A stretch of DNA of 64,000 bases, taken from contig CM069432.1 of the NCBI GenBank assembly GCA_035610365.1, positions 180,529,027-180,593,026 on the forward strand. Direction: 5' to 3'. Positions 24,686-35,720 of the stretch are shown here, one piece after another (positions within the stretch are counted from its first letter, which is position 1; the number at the start of each line of letters is the position of its first letter). The stretch is from Aquatica leii. Taxonomy: Eukaryota > Arthropoda > Insecta > Coleoptera > Lampyridae. The translations under genes were made by a program, and so were the position numbers. The notes under the pieces were generated by a model. The model ran no database searches. It was given only the letters and a program-made list of their open reading frames with translations, and had not been told where the DNA came from.

Positions 24686-26317
24686 CAGGGTGTTCTGCTA
24701 CTCTGCCGACAAATCATATACTTTGGGATTATTGCAATCAAAAAATGTTCTATGGCCTATAGGCGAAATTCTCTTTGTTTCGAGGATATTAAAATAATAA
24801 AAAAAAACATAATAATTGAGTTAACTTAGACGAATTAACGTATACGTTTGCAAAATTAATGATTTTTGTGCTGTCTTATTAATTTAAGCCGCAGTTTACT
24901 AATGCAGAATACGCTGATATGGTTTTCGTGTATGGTTTTTGCAATGGAAGTGGACGTGCTGCAACTGCGGAATACCTTAATGTGGGTTCAAACCAACTGA
25001 GGGCGCAAGAACAAGCAGAGCAAATAGAATAGTTAGAACAAAAGGTCGTTGTGTTTTTGCGAACATAAATGTTAAGAAATGTTTCATTTGCTTTGTAGTG
25101 TCTAGTTTTTAGGCGATATTTGCAATTATTTTTTTATGCAAAAAGAAAATACAGTATATGAAATTTCAAGATAGAAAACATGAATACTAATACTGACTTA
25201 GAAGGAGCTCTTATCGTTTTTTTAATTATTTATAAAATGATCAAAAAGAAGACAAAAGTGGGAAGTCAATGGAGACAATCTTCGCACAGAAGAAGAATTC
25301 CTCACACCAACGTATAGAGAATTCTGTACCATAATAAACTTTATCCCTATTATTTAAAAAGTCTAGCATTAAGTTCCTGTAAATTTAGAAAATCGGATAC
25401 GGTATTTCCAGTAGTTTAGAGGTTATTTCACACATATTTTTAAAAAATGAGGCTTAATTTACATAGACAGTTATTACCAACACACGTAATTCTCATATTT
25501 GGACGGATTAAAACTCACACGAGACAATTGTGGTTAACCATCAACATCGTTTTTCCGTCAAAACGTGGTGCGGCCTGCTAAATAATCATCTCATTTTATT
25601 GAAAGGCGTGCAGAAACTTACCTTTAGTTTTTAAAACAAGAATTGCCGAATTACATGGAAAATATTTTTCTGAACGTTTATCGTGCCAAGTGGTTTCAGC
25701 ATGATGGGGCACCACAAAATTTTGAGAGACAAGTGACGGTGTTTTTTAATGAGAACTTTCCAGAAAGATAAATAAGACAAAGTGGTTCTGTCAGGCGCAG
25801 ATTCAAGGAAGAAGCAATTGCCTCCTCCTAACCCACGGCCGAAGCACTTTATTTTGACTAATTTAAATTTTTTTTAAGAGTGTTTTTGAAATATAGATAA
25901 AATCACACAAAAATTGACTCCCTCTTTAAACAAAATTCTGTACGGAGCTTGGGTTTTGTACATTGGCCAGCTCGGTCACCTGAATTGACGCCTTTAGATT
26001 TTTTTCTGTAGAATTGCCTCAAATTTCGTGTGCATAGTAATGGTAAACCAGATGCATGCGAAGAGTTGACTGGCCGTATAAAAGCTACTAATTCTTTAAA
26101 AAATGAATTAGTAGTAAGTAACTGGCTACATTTAATGACTCTAAAGATGGCTGTATGTTTAGAAAAAGAATTTTTTTTTTTATAATTTTTTTCCAAACTC
26201 CTTTGATATCTCCAAAACAAAGAAGAATTCAGATATAAATCATATGACTTTTTTTTATCGTAATGACCCCCCGGAATATGTTGTATAAGTTTGTCGATCT
26301 AGTTGCGGAACACTCCA
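24686..26317 (+). mobile_element. Mariner-like element with DUF4817-type transposase
   Basis: Ends are TA + CAGGGTGTTCTGCTACTCTG and, on the other strand, TA + TGGAGTGTTCCGCAACTAG. Both are followed by tcgacaaa/ccgacaaa, giving imperfect ~28-bp inverted repeats with a TA target. The plus-strand transposase begins FTNAEYADMVFVYGFCNGSG near 24893 and continues RAATAEYL, an excellent match to the N-terminal DUF4817 helix-turn-helix (F(S/T)NAEYADM.F.YGFC.G.). Near 25960-26020 it reads ARSPELTPLDFFL, the region just before the third catalytic residue. A stop follows FFL directly. Multiple frameshifts lie between. Length, 1.63 kb, is close to a full element. Confidence 0.8.
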
Positions 26318-28275
26318 TATAAATAAGAATATGTCAAAAAATTAAAAACGTAGTACAAGTTATAAACTAAAGAAATGAAAATGTGTTGATTCTATTTAAA
26401 ATTTTGTGCTAATTTAGTGTTTTTTACACGCAAAAATATTGTTTCCTTTGATTATAAAAGATTGACATTCCCGCCTCTAAATACTATGCTATAGATAGAG
26501 GCCGTACTATACGAACAGAAACGAAACAGAGCATACATTTTGACTTGACAATAAAAAAGTATAATATTACAAGTTAAAACTTCTTTATAAATACGCGGCG
26601 TGATTATTCTAAACTTTTTCGTTTTTAATTTTTTAACAAAAAAAATTTATAATTCGTGTGCATTTTTGATTAAATAAATACAAATATACAAAAAAAGCAT
26701 AGCAATAGCGCAAACAAAATATTGTACCGAATTTTAACACTAATTTATTTATACACAAAATATTTACAAAAACTAATTAAATTTAACGATATGTAAGAAA
26801 AACACACTAATTTATATAGTACAATCACTCGAAAGATAATGTCCGCGGATAACTTCTGTTTAACGAAACCTGTTCATTAAAGGCAAGTTCTTTATTCTCT
26901 GTTATATTTATCTTAAACACTCCCCTTAATCACTTATTTATTTCAACATCTTCCGACTGGGAATAACTGATCTATGTTCACTTTAAATCGTTTTATATAT
27001 TTCAGTTATCAATTTTCTAAATTCTTTTCAAACGTTCTAGTTGTTGATAGTAACTTCGTGAACGCTCTCGAAGCTGAACGTTTCAATATTTAACGTTTTA
27101 ATTACTATGATATAATAACTTTATAGAGCACATATTGTAGCGTGTTTTGATTTACACAAGTCTGACACTGACATTAAATTACATCTCTTGTTTTTATGTA
27201 CTAGGTACCATAATTAATACCGATGTAAACATGTTAGCAAAGCACTTAAAGAAGTTGATACTTTAATTAACTCAGCTATTAAAATCTGTACCAATTTTTT
27301 AAAAATTGGTTAAAGAAAAATTTACATAGGTAGATACGTTAGTTAATATTTATACAGTTTGATAACAAAGAAATTCTCTACAAACATTTCAATTGATCTA
27401 AATTTTGCATAAGTATTTAATCAAATAAATGTTTGTTTTTTGAATATATTATAAAATCAATTGTTTAATACGTAAATAAGTTATAGAATAAACGCTAAAC
27501 TTAAAATATTTAAATTCTCACTTTTCAGTTTTCCACATTTAATTTAACAAGGTTTGATAATTACATTCTTAATTAGTTCAAATTGTATAATCGTGTACAG
27601 AATGCATTTACAGATTGTTGCAGTCATAAAGTGATTATAAGAATGACTACAGCAAACTCTTCTTAGAAACCTGCCTGAATTAAAATTACTAAGTTAGAAA
27701 CGTTATTTATCTAAATCTTTAAAATCTTTAAAAAACATCGTTTAAATTTAAAGAAAAATAAATTCAAATAATTAACAGCAATATTAAACAATAGTATTGA
27801 AAGTTCTTTTATATTTTAAAAGCATAGTACATCAGCTAACTTCGAGAATAAAAAAATAGAGAGAATTTTGATGATATATGTATATGCACGCAATTAATGA
27901 AAGTTAAAAGGTTTTAAGCACATTGTGTAGTGTTTTATTATGTCTGCAACTTATTCTATTAGAAAATTTGCACGTAGACCTATTGAATTATTGATGGTTT
28001 ACAAGAATTGATCTTGTCGACTAAATATTATTATATTATAAAAAAAAATATGTAAAAGTTGTCATATTTAATGTTTTCTATTTACTAAAATTATTTTTTA
28101 ATATACAGTATGCTTCGTTTTTCTGTAGTAGTCAGGGATTTAATTATTTTAAACCTATATTTTATTTCATCTTTTCATTCTTTGTAAAATTTATAATAGC
28201 ATTTGTATAAAGAATTTATTTCTTCTGTGATCCCTTACTAAAAAAAATTGTATACGACAATTGTACGACTGTAGC
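26318..28275. other. AT-rich DNA without a recognised gene
   Basis: No recognisable coding or repeat boundary. Confidence 0.4.
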
Positions 28276-29150
28276 GACAAATTAATATCTCTTAAATCTT
28301 ACAAGCTTGGATCTCAATGTTTTGATATTACCTAAACCTAAACTACGTTCTAACTTGTACTCTGTAAAATTTGAAAAATATTATTCAGTGTGTTTACTTT
28401 TTTACTATATGTTTTTGCATATTTGACAAACAAAAACTTTAATTTTTTAAATAGCATCATATATTTATTTATGAATGTTTAAATTGTTGGTCTAATTTTC
28501 GAAAATTTAGTTATACACATCATACCTGTATTACTAATCGTTCTTGAAATAATTAAAGTTTTTAGTAATATCACGTAATATCGAAGATTTTATTAGTTTA
28601 CCTATTGAATAATGATTTTTTGACAAAAAAACAAACTGTTTAAAGTTGTTATCCATATTAACAATGGAAAAAATAATTATTTGGCAACAATAACAATTTT
28701 ACACCATTTTAACATAAAAAATTAAGTTGATTTTTCAAAAAGAATTTCTGTGGACCACTTCTAAAACGTTTACTCTTACTCTTCTAAATGCTTGTCTTTA
28801 ACTTTAAACAGTTTTTTATAAAAAGTAATTATTAAATAAGCAAACTAATACGATATTACTAAAAGTTGAATTATTTCAAGAACGGTTAATAATACAGGTA
28901 TGATGTATGTAACTAAATTTGCTTAAAATTGGACACAAACTTAAAAAATGCATAAATAAATATTTGACCCTATTTAAAAACAAAGTTGTTGTATATTAAA
29001 TACGCAAAAACTTATGACAAAAAAATAAACACACATGGATAATATTTTCAAAACTTTCCAGTATCACACGTTAGAACGCAGTTTAATTTAACTAATATCA
29101 AAATTTTTAGATCAATGCTTGTAAAATTTAAGAGATATTAATTAGACAAA
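28276..29150. repeat. Large fold-back (palindromic) element
   Basis: Two arms of about 350 bp, 28276-28650 and 28800-29150, are imperfect reverse complements around a ~150-bp spacer. Mirrored landmarks are attaatatctcttaaat at the outer edges, gttctaac, tatttatttatg, catcatacctgtatta, cgttcttgaaataatt, ttttagtaatatc, and aaactgtttaaagtt at the inner edges. Such an arrangement can fold into one long hairpin. It fits a fold-back transposon or two inverted copies of a short element. No coding sequence was recognised. It directly abuts the PLE fragment that starts near 29165. Confidence 0.75.
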
Positions 29151-29164
29151 ATATACAAAAGGAA

Positions 29165-29749
29165 AACTATCCTACAACAAAATGGATACCGGTTCAAAGA
29201 GATACTAGCACCGCTTATTTACCTTACTGTATGGGTTCGACAAACAAAATGAACAGGGTGCTAAAGAAACATAATATTAAAACTGTTTTTACGACTAAGA
29301 ATACCCTGAACACCTGGTTTACATCTGCTAAAGACAAACAAGGGGCTCTAAAACATGCCGGAGTTTACAAAATTTCTTGTTCCCGTGGATCAAGTTATAT
29401 AGGACAAACGGGGCACTCTATTAAAGTTAGAGTAATAGAACATATAGCTGACTGCAAACACCGCAGAGTTACTAAATCAGCAGTGGCAAAACACGTGTGG
29501 AACCAAGGACACACGCTGAAGTTTGACCAAACTGAAGTGTTGGCTAGAACTCCTTTCTACTTTTCCAGACTAATCCGCGAAGCTGTGGAAATAGAAAAAC
29601 ATCCATGTAATATGAACCGAGAAGACGGTTTAAGACTCAGCAAATCTTGGCTACCTGTATTATATCTCCTAAGACAAAGATCAACTTTTTTGGAAAGGAC
29701 GCTTACTCCGAGTAATAACGAAGTCAGTCAAGCTGTAACAGAAAAATAA
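29165..29749 (+). pseudogene. PLE copy 2: GIY-YIG endonuclease C-terminal fragment
   Basis: The frame reads IYLTV then switches to YLPYCMGSTNKMNRVLKKHN, the conserved linker between PLE reverse transcriptase and endonuclease. The 172-codon ORF (29231-29749) contains AGVYKISCSRGSSYIGQTGH (GIY-YIG pair VYKI / SYIGQTG), then VRVIEHIADCKH and VAKHVWNQGHTLKF, the Arg/His helices, and REAVEIEKHPCNMNREDGLR with the catalytic-type Glu. The uninterrupted endonuclease frame makes it the best-preserved coding piece here. The reverse transcriptase is absent, so the copy is 5'-truncated at the fold-back element. Its 3' untranslated part continues to 29801 and resumes after the inserted LTR at 31029. Confidence 0.8.
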
Positions 29750-29801
29750 GGTCCGTTAATCACGCTTCAGTCACTTCAGTGACATTTACCACTCTGAAGA
29801 T

Positions 29802-31024
29802 TGTGACGCTTACTCCGGATTTCACTGCTTCGCTGCAATAAAAAGCTAGTGGACGGAACGGTTCTCGGGCGCCAGATTTGTTCGAGGAGTTTACTCTCCT
29901 ATTCGACGGCACTGTCCGGGTAACTACAGTGAAGACACGGTTGTCCAGGGCTTCAAACGGACCTAAAAGCGGAGCGAGGCGACGGAAATAAAATGCACAA
30001 TAGTAAATCAAAATAACTTTATTTATTCTCAAAACCAACAAGGAACGGTGCATAAACGGCGGCCACAACCAAGCAAGCGGAAGGTGATCTATAAACCAAT
30101 GAGTGATTAGCGTGCGTTCGACAAGCGGTGACGTCGGTGACTAAGCGAGCAAGCATGCACTAGGGTAGCAACCTCCGTTGGTGGGATCGGTAGACGGGAT
30201 TTATTCGGATTCGTACTGCAGAGAGGGAGGAGAAGGGACGGGGGCACGGTACTGGAAGGCGTATCCGCAGGCCAAAGCCAAACACTACGGAGACGACATG
30301 CTGACGGCGTATTCGCAGGCCAAAGCCAAACACTACGAATACGACGCTCGGTAATGGATGGGGGAGGCGTATCCGCAGGCCAAAGCCAAACACTACGGAG
30401 ACGACGTGTTGACGGCGTATTCGCAGGCCAAAGCCAAACACTACGAATACGACGCTCGGTAATGGATGGGGGAGGCGTATCCGCAGGCCAAAGCCAAACA
30501 CTACGGATACGACGTGGTGACGGCGTATTCGCAGGCCAAAGCCAAACACTACGAATACGACGCCCGGTAAAGGATAGGGTAGGGAAGAGCAGACAAGGAG
30601 GGGAGCGGTATCTCCCCCGGAGGTCCGGTTAATAAAAGCAAAGTGGCTTACCCTAAACTCCAGCTGGTGCACTGAAACCCCGGAATCTTCGTAGAAGCGA
30701 GCTCCAACTGGAACTGGCGTTCCTGCGTCGGGGTTCCGCTTTTATTCGTGACTCCGGAAGTGGGAGAACGGTTCAAGCGGGGATAACATGCGCTCTGACG
30801 GATGAAGCGCCGGTAAGCGGGGATAGCGCGAGCTTAGTTGCGCGTTCGGTACTAGTGGAAATCCCTTATTTATTTACACGGGGGCGGAAACTTACTTAAC
30901 TTAATTAATTAGTAAAGTACAATTCTTAATAATAATAATTAAACAACGGTCCTAACTAACAAAATGAAATAAATCAAACATAAAGGTCTATATTGTAACT
31001 TAATTTCAGTAACGGTTCGTTACA
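29802..31024. mobile_element. Probable solo LTR inserted in the PLE
   Basis: The block starts TGTGACG and ends CGTTACA, i.e. TG...CA with short terminal inversions. It is flanked by agat at 29798-29801 and 31025-31028. Removing it restores continuity with the related PLE 3' sequence at 44040-44190. It is 1223 bp, markedly richer in G+C than its surroundings, and has no pol-like coding. These features fit a solo LTR of a Ty3/gypsy- or BEL-type retrotransposon. Orientation and family are not determined. Open frames inside arise from the tandem repeat. Confidence 0.7.
30257..30570. repeat. 108-bp tandem repeat (two alternating subunits) inside the LTR
   Basis: A core of about 40 bp beginning ggcgtat(c/t)cgcaggcc and containing aaagccaaacactacg occurs six times, near 30257, 30305, 30365, 30413, 30473 and 30521. 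Spacing alternates 48 and 60 bp, so the higher-order unit is 108 bp, present nearly three times. Because 108 is a multiple of three, open frames arise on both strands. They are by-products. Confidence 0.9.
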
Positions 31025-31028
31025 AGAT

Positions 31029-31210
31029 GCAAACTGCAATGTCTTGCAAAATGTCAGTTTGTTTGGGTTCACGATAGACAATATGGCAAAGGCTAAGTTC
31101 TACTTCTTGTTTTGGCTCTCAAGGAGAGACTAGGACCAAGTCTAAGTCTGGGTGTTTAACTACGACGCGGTCTAAGCCGAAAATCGCTTATAATTATAAA
31201 CATATTATGT
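31029..31210 (+). repeat. PLE copy 2 terminal-repeat sequence, continued
   Basis: This stretch matches 44061-44175: shared blocks include cttgcaaaa, tttgtttgggttcac, ctacttcttgtttt, and aaaatcgctta. It is the downstream part of the PLE terminal repeat after the LTR insertion. Confidence 0.65.
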
Positions 31211-31384
31211 AGAAAAACTCCTTAAAAATACAGACATGGAGTGTTTAAATCCGATTGAGTTGATGTGAAGTTTACCGAAACATAAGATCGCTATGAATAA
31301 TGTTATACAAAGTGATCTAAAGCTTTAATGTGAAATGCATTTTTTGAGATAACTGCATTGGAAGGGGGGGAAAGGAAGGGAGCT

Positions 31385-33525
31385 GAACTGTATCGATATA
31401 AAACCGAAACCCGGACCGAAACCGGAACCGAAATTTGTTAAATTTACTGAACCGGACCGGAACCGTTATTTATTTTTCAGTTTAATTTTCAAAGTTGTAA
31501 ACATAATTATTAAGCGTAATACCCAAAAAGTTTGTAAGAGCAGTGAATATGTAATGTTTAATTAATAAATATATTAACAATTTCTTTCCTTGCAAGAAAA
31601 ATAGCTGGTATCTTATTAATACGACTCCAGCAAGAACAAATAAGATTCGGATTTTTTTAGATGCGTCAGATTCAAACGTATGCTACTTATCTGAAAATAA
31701 TACGTTGGTACTGAAGCAAGATCCAAAGCTTTTTATTATTGCAACCACTCACAAAATCTACGTCGATCTTCTACAATTTGCAATACCTGCACATACTTTA
31801 GAGAAAAACAACTTTTTAATTTTTTATTTTATTGAAAATTATTTTTTTTAAATTTCTTCTTCAGCTGCTAGTACACGAGGTGGTCTTTCTCACCTACGAC
31901 CTTCGTTATGGAATAACACCTCCAACCTCACAAACGGCAAAATAAAGTTTTATAAAATTAATTTACACAAATAATTTAGCAACTGAAGAAATCGAAACAG
32001 AAATAAAGCACGTTGTCGAACTGAGTTCTCTAAAAGCTAAATTTGGTATTTATACATCTTACATTGTACATTTCTTTTGTTTATTTAGTTTAGTTTAGTT
32101 AGTCTTGTTTTGGTTGCAACAAGATAATCATAATCGAGTACAAAAAGTACATTATGTTAACTTAGGTCAGTGTCAAAACAAAAAAATGAAGATTGATAAT
32201 TATTTATTTATTGTAATTATTTTATTAACGATTTATTTTGTAGATGATTGAGAATTTAAAAAAAAATCAACACAATACATTTTAAAATACACAGCTCTCA
32301 GAATTTATCGCATAGTTAAAGTCAACAATAAATGTCCTCTTATTTAAGTAGTCAGAACCGGCATGAAAACTTTAATTGCAAATATCTCGAGAATCGGCCA
32401 CTTTAGACCAAATATTTAAAGGAAAAATTTTTATTTAACGTCACAAAGAAACTATTCTCTGAGTTTGTAGTCATTTATCAGAAACAAACGTGGGATGAGT
32501 TATGTTTCTTGCCAGACCTATAGCTAAACATAATGGACAAAATAAAGATGAAATGAATTGATAACTGGTCATAAGATAAAGTGTCATTTTGAACGAACGA
32601 ATCTTGGGTTTACAATATCAAACGATAAGTAACAAGTTTGTATAATTGCTTATTATTTATTTATAAGTTAATGTTTGGCAAAGAATGCCAATGACACTAA
32701 TCTTTTCCTAACTTCTATACGGTTTTGTTGAGTTGTATAAAAAATTTTCAAGTTATTTATTTAAATACAGTCGAACTCCTATATAGTGATGTTCAAAATT
32801 CCCTTCAAAAACATCATTATATAGAAACTTCATTGTATAGAAGTTACACTTAAAAAATATGTAAAACACAAATTTAAACGTACATAAGAAATATTAATTA
32901 TAAACACTTTCGTTTTATCATTTTTAACCAACTTTACACTTAAACAACTTGAAACAAAAAAATTGCAAATGAAACGTGTTTAATAACATGACAATGCATT
33001 TCAAAACTCGAAGAAAATCCTATAATCCTCTAAACAATTCATGCATTTATGTCATTTACAAATGTACAGAATTTTTAGTACCCTAGTAATAGCCTTTCTG
33101 TATTGTAAATTAAGAAGTCTTATAATCCGCTTATCCGTTTAACTATGCGGTATTGTAAAGGTAAAGTAAATTGTAGGTGATTCCAAGAAAACTTTAAGTA
33201 GTTGGGTAACATTTTCTTTGGAAAAGATCATAATATAGAAGTTGAACATCATATTTTAGAGGTGTTTTTACACGCATTTTAACCCGAAGGTCAATATTCT
33301 AAAGAAAACATCACTAAATAGAAAAAATCATTAAATAGGAGTTCATTGAATGGAGGTCCGACTGTAGTTGAATTACTGAAACCGAAAAAAACCAAAAGTA
33401 CCAAAAAAAACAAGAACCGGACCGTTTCTGTCTATAGGAACCTAAACCGGAACCGTTAAAAAAGCTTTAAGTTAAACCAGAACCATACCGGAAATGTTAT
33501 TACGTTTCGGTTCAGGTCCCTGCAT
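31385..33525. repeat. Element with ACCGGAACCG-rich ends, family unknown
   Basis: The left part (31393-31470) is full of ccgaaac/ccggaaccg motifs. The right part (33366-33520) has aaaccgaaaa, gaaccggaccg, aaaccggaaccg and ends cggttcaggtccctg. Read inward from the right the end is CAGGGACCTGAACCG, hAT-like in style. A matching left terminus was not found. A pogo-like MITE is nested near its right end. No transposase was read. Confidence 0.4.
32768..33364. mobile_element. Pogo/Tigger-type MITE
   Basis: Ends are CAGTCGAACTCC and, on the other strand, CAGTCGGACCTCC, each flanked by TA (32766-32767 and 33365-33366). Inside both ends are related atatagtgatgtt / tttagtgatgtt blocks. CAGTCGAACCTC-like termini with TA duplication are characteristic of the pogo branch of Tc1/mariner. 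It is 597 bp without coding potential. Confidence 0.75.
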
Positions 33526-33863
33526 TAGATTGAGACAAACATTGTCAGTTACTTGGCGCAAGAAAAGTAGCACCATGATAGACTACTGGATAAAACTTAG
33601 AACACTTGTCGGTTATAGTGAACACTGGATCATCCGACAATGAAAGTTGTAATGGAGAAAACGAAAGTTGAAGTGATTAATTTTTGTATAATAGGCCAGT
33701 TTCCAAATTTTCAGAAATAGCAAAAATGGGTAGATCTAAGGTCCCAAAACCACCTATACTTTATTTTTTCTTTTTCTATTAATGTTTTCCTTGCGAAAAT
33801 TACGAATGAACCGAAGAAATTTTTACGAGGCTAAAAAACGTACCTGCCACGAGACTAGTAGAT

Positions 33864-35604
33864 TGTGACGTCAGTTTCGCTACACGTACGAACCAGTCGC
33901 AGCTTGTAAATGCATTATCGCGTTAAAATTGTTTTAAATTTGTTTTGAGAGAAACATTTTGATCAAATATGAATATCCCTTTGATACATTTTTTGATTAC
34001 ATCTGCAAATTAATTTGTGCAAGATATTTTTTATTTATTTCATTTATATAGTTCATAAAAGTTTTATTACAGATGGGACATTTCACCTCGATTACAGCAT
34101 GTTTCGTAATCCCATCTGGCGAAGCTCCTATGATACCGAAATTTTTAAGAATTGTAAAACCGCACTTTTCTACTTTACATTTAAGCATTTTTTCTACTTC
34201 ACATAATACGTCATGTTCTAAGTTTCTACCTCTACTCATGGCTAAACTGTTAAATGTTTTTGAGACCCCTATTATTTCATTCACCGGCGAACCACTAGAT
34301 TTTTTGCATACAGCCATGGCATATAATTTTGACGCTGTTATTCGCCCATATCGCAATTCGTGTTATAGAGACTTCTCACTTTGAGCGAGGTGTACAAAAA
34401 TTTATAAATGAGTCAGCGGTTTGATCCCAATCACCATAAGCAAATTCCATCATGAGTTGGTGAACTGAGAGTTTTTTTATATCATTAACTTGGCCATAGT
34501 GTATACTAATTGGACAACCGTACTTTTCGCATTTCATTCCAGCAACAACTTCTTCAAGAAAGTGCGTCGAGTCTGGCATAACTATCGAATGCTGCTGCAA
34601 CTGTCGTCCAATATTCGCAGCTTTAAGAATAGTTTTTGATGAACCAATATTCGACAAGCTAGGTTTTTTCCAGTAACAAACAACCTCTGTTGGAGATGGT
34701 TCTTCAGATCCACGATGCAACCACATCATAAAACTAGGACACAAAAGTTTTTATTATTATTACATTTTCCTCATCGACAGTTGCGGTGACAAAATATGGT
34801 TTCTTACAAATTTTATGTTCTGGGCAAATGCGGGCTTTGATTATGCAGTTGTTATTAATTCTTCTAACCTGGACGTAACCAACAGCCGAGCACCCTTAGC
34901 TTTCCCTTACAGACCTAATATAATTTGCACATACTTGAATAAATTTATAAGAAAAGAGTATTTACTAATAATAATTAAGTATTACATTCATAGTAGACAA
35001 TCGACATTAAATTTTGAAAATGAATGGCTTTTTTATAACTACAAAATATATACCAATGTATTGGGACCTACAATAATTTAAAATTTTACGTTTGTAAAAG
35101 CTGTTTTTTAAAAGAAAAGTTTCATTTGTAATTACCGACTTGGTTTATTGTTTTCGTTATTTATTATGTTCAACATGTAAATGTTACGATGAATGTCCGA
35201 AGTTTGGTGAATGTCCGAATTTCCATAAGCAAAGTCTATTTTTTTAATCATCATCGGAACGAATCCAAACTAACCCAATTTAGGAACATAGTATAGGTAT
35301 ATAAATTATGAAGTAGAATGCGAGCATACAGGATTAACAAAATATGGCTGTAAAGATTTGTACTTACTGTTTTGTTTTTGCGCCGCTTGATTGCGGTTGA
35401 TTTCAACAAACACTATTTCATAAAAATCAGATACGATTTCAACATTCACCGTGGGTAAATTATGACAATCGGCTTTCTGATAGTCGTTTTCCATCCTTAT
35501 CAATCAATTTATTACACAAAATAACCCGTACGAAGCTTCAACATACATGAATGACACACGAATCCATTTGGCGCGCTATTGCTAATAGCGAAACTGACGT
35601 CACA
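33864..35604. repeat. 19-bp perfect inverted repeat bounding the YqaJ pseudogene
   Basis: tgtgacgtcagtttcgcta occurs at 33864-33882 on the plus strand and at 35586-35604 on the minus strand. The YqaJ-type coding region, including its first exon, lies wholly between the arms. The repeat may be the end of a transposon that carries the gene. No target duplication was recognised. Confidence 0.5.
33997..35494 (-). pseudogene. YqaJ-type nuclease-domain gene, decayed, with one recognisable intron
   Basis: Exon 1 starts at an ATG (35494), reads MENDYQKADCHNLPTVNVEI and ends at a GTAAGT donor (35362-35367). Exon 2 begins near 34894 and reads AVGYVQVRRINN, then IKARICPEHKICKKPYFVTA. After a deletion it reads MMWLHRGSEEPSPTEVVCYW (34744 down), and after a frameshift and stop LRYGRITASKLYAMAVCKK (34356 down). 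The YqaJ exonuclease core follows: AMSRGRNLEHDVL, GIIGASPDG and VIEVKCPICNKTF, that is, the Asp and the Glu-x-Lys of this PD-(D/E)XK nuclease, intact. The zinc-binding segment expected between the two parts of exon 2 is lost and the 3' end is truncated. Insects carry many copies of this gene family, and their biological role is unclear to me. Confidence 0.8.
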
Positions 35605-35720
35605 CCAATCAGATGGCGTTCGCGGAATTTGAATAAACGGTGAACTTTGCGTTGAGTTTTCTCGAAAACTATTTGAAGTATCGATTTTTTTTTGGGGGGG
35701 ATTTATATTAAACATTGGAT

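Larger units (their letters stand above)
29794..31055 (+). ncRNA. Hammerhead-like motif of PLE copy 2, split by an LTR insertion
   Basis: The core CTGAAGA lies at 29794-29800. The rest of the motif, tgcaaactgcaatgtcttgc then aaaatgtc, lies at 31028-31055. The two halves flank the inserted 1223-bp LTR and align with the uninterrupted motif at 44054-44089. CTGAAGA fits CUGANGA exactly, so the upstream core is intact. The downstream GAAA is altered. Confidence 0.5.

Noticed and set aside
30257-30570. CRISPR-like regular spacing
   Set aside because: Repeats and 'spacers' are both repeated in the 108-bp unit, and the context is a eukaryotic LTR.
30160-30672. 170-codon minus-strand ORF and an overlapping plus-strand ORF with repeated peptides
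   Set aside because: Both arise because the 108-bp tandem repeat is a multiple of three; no domain and no conserved start.
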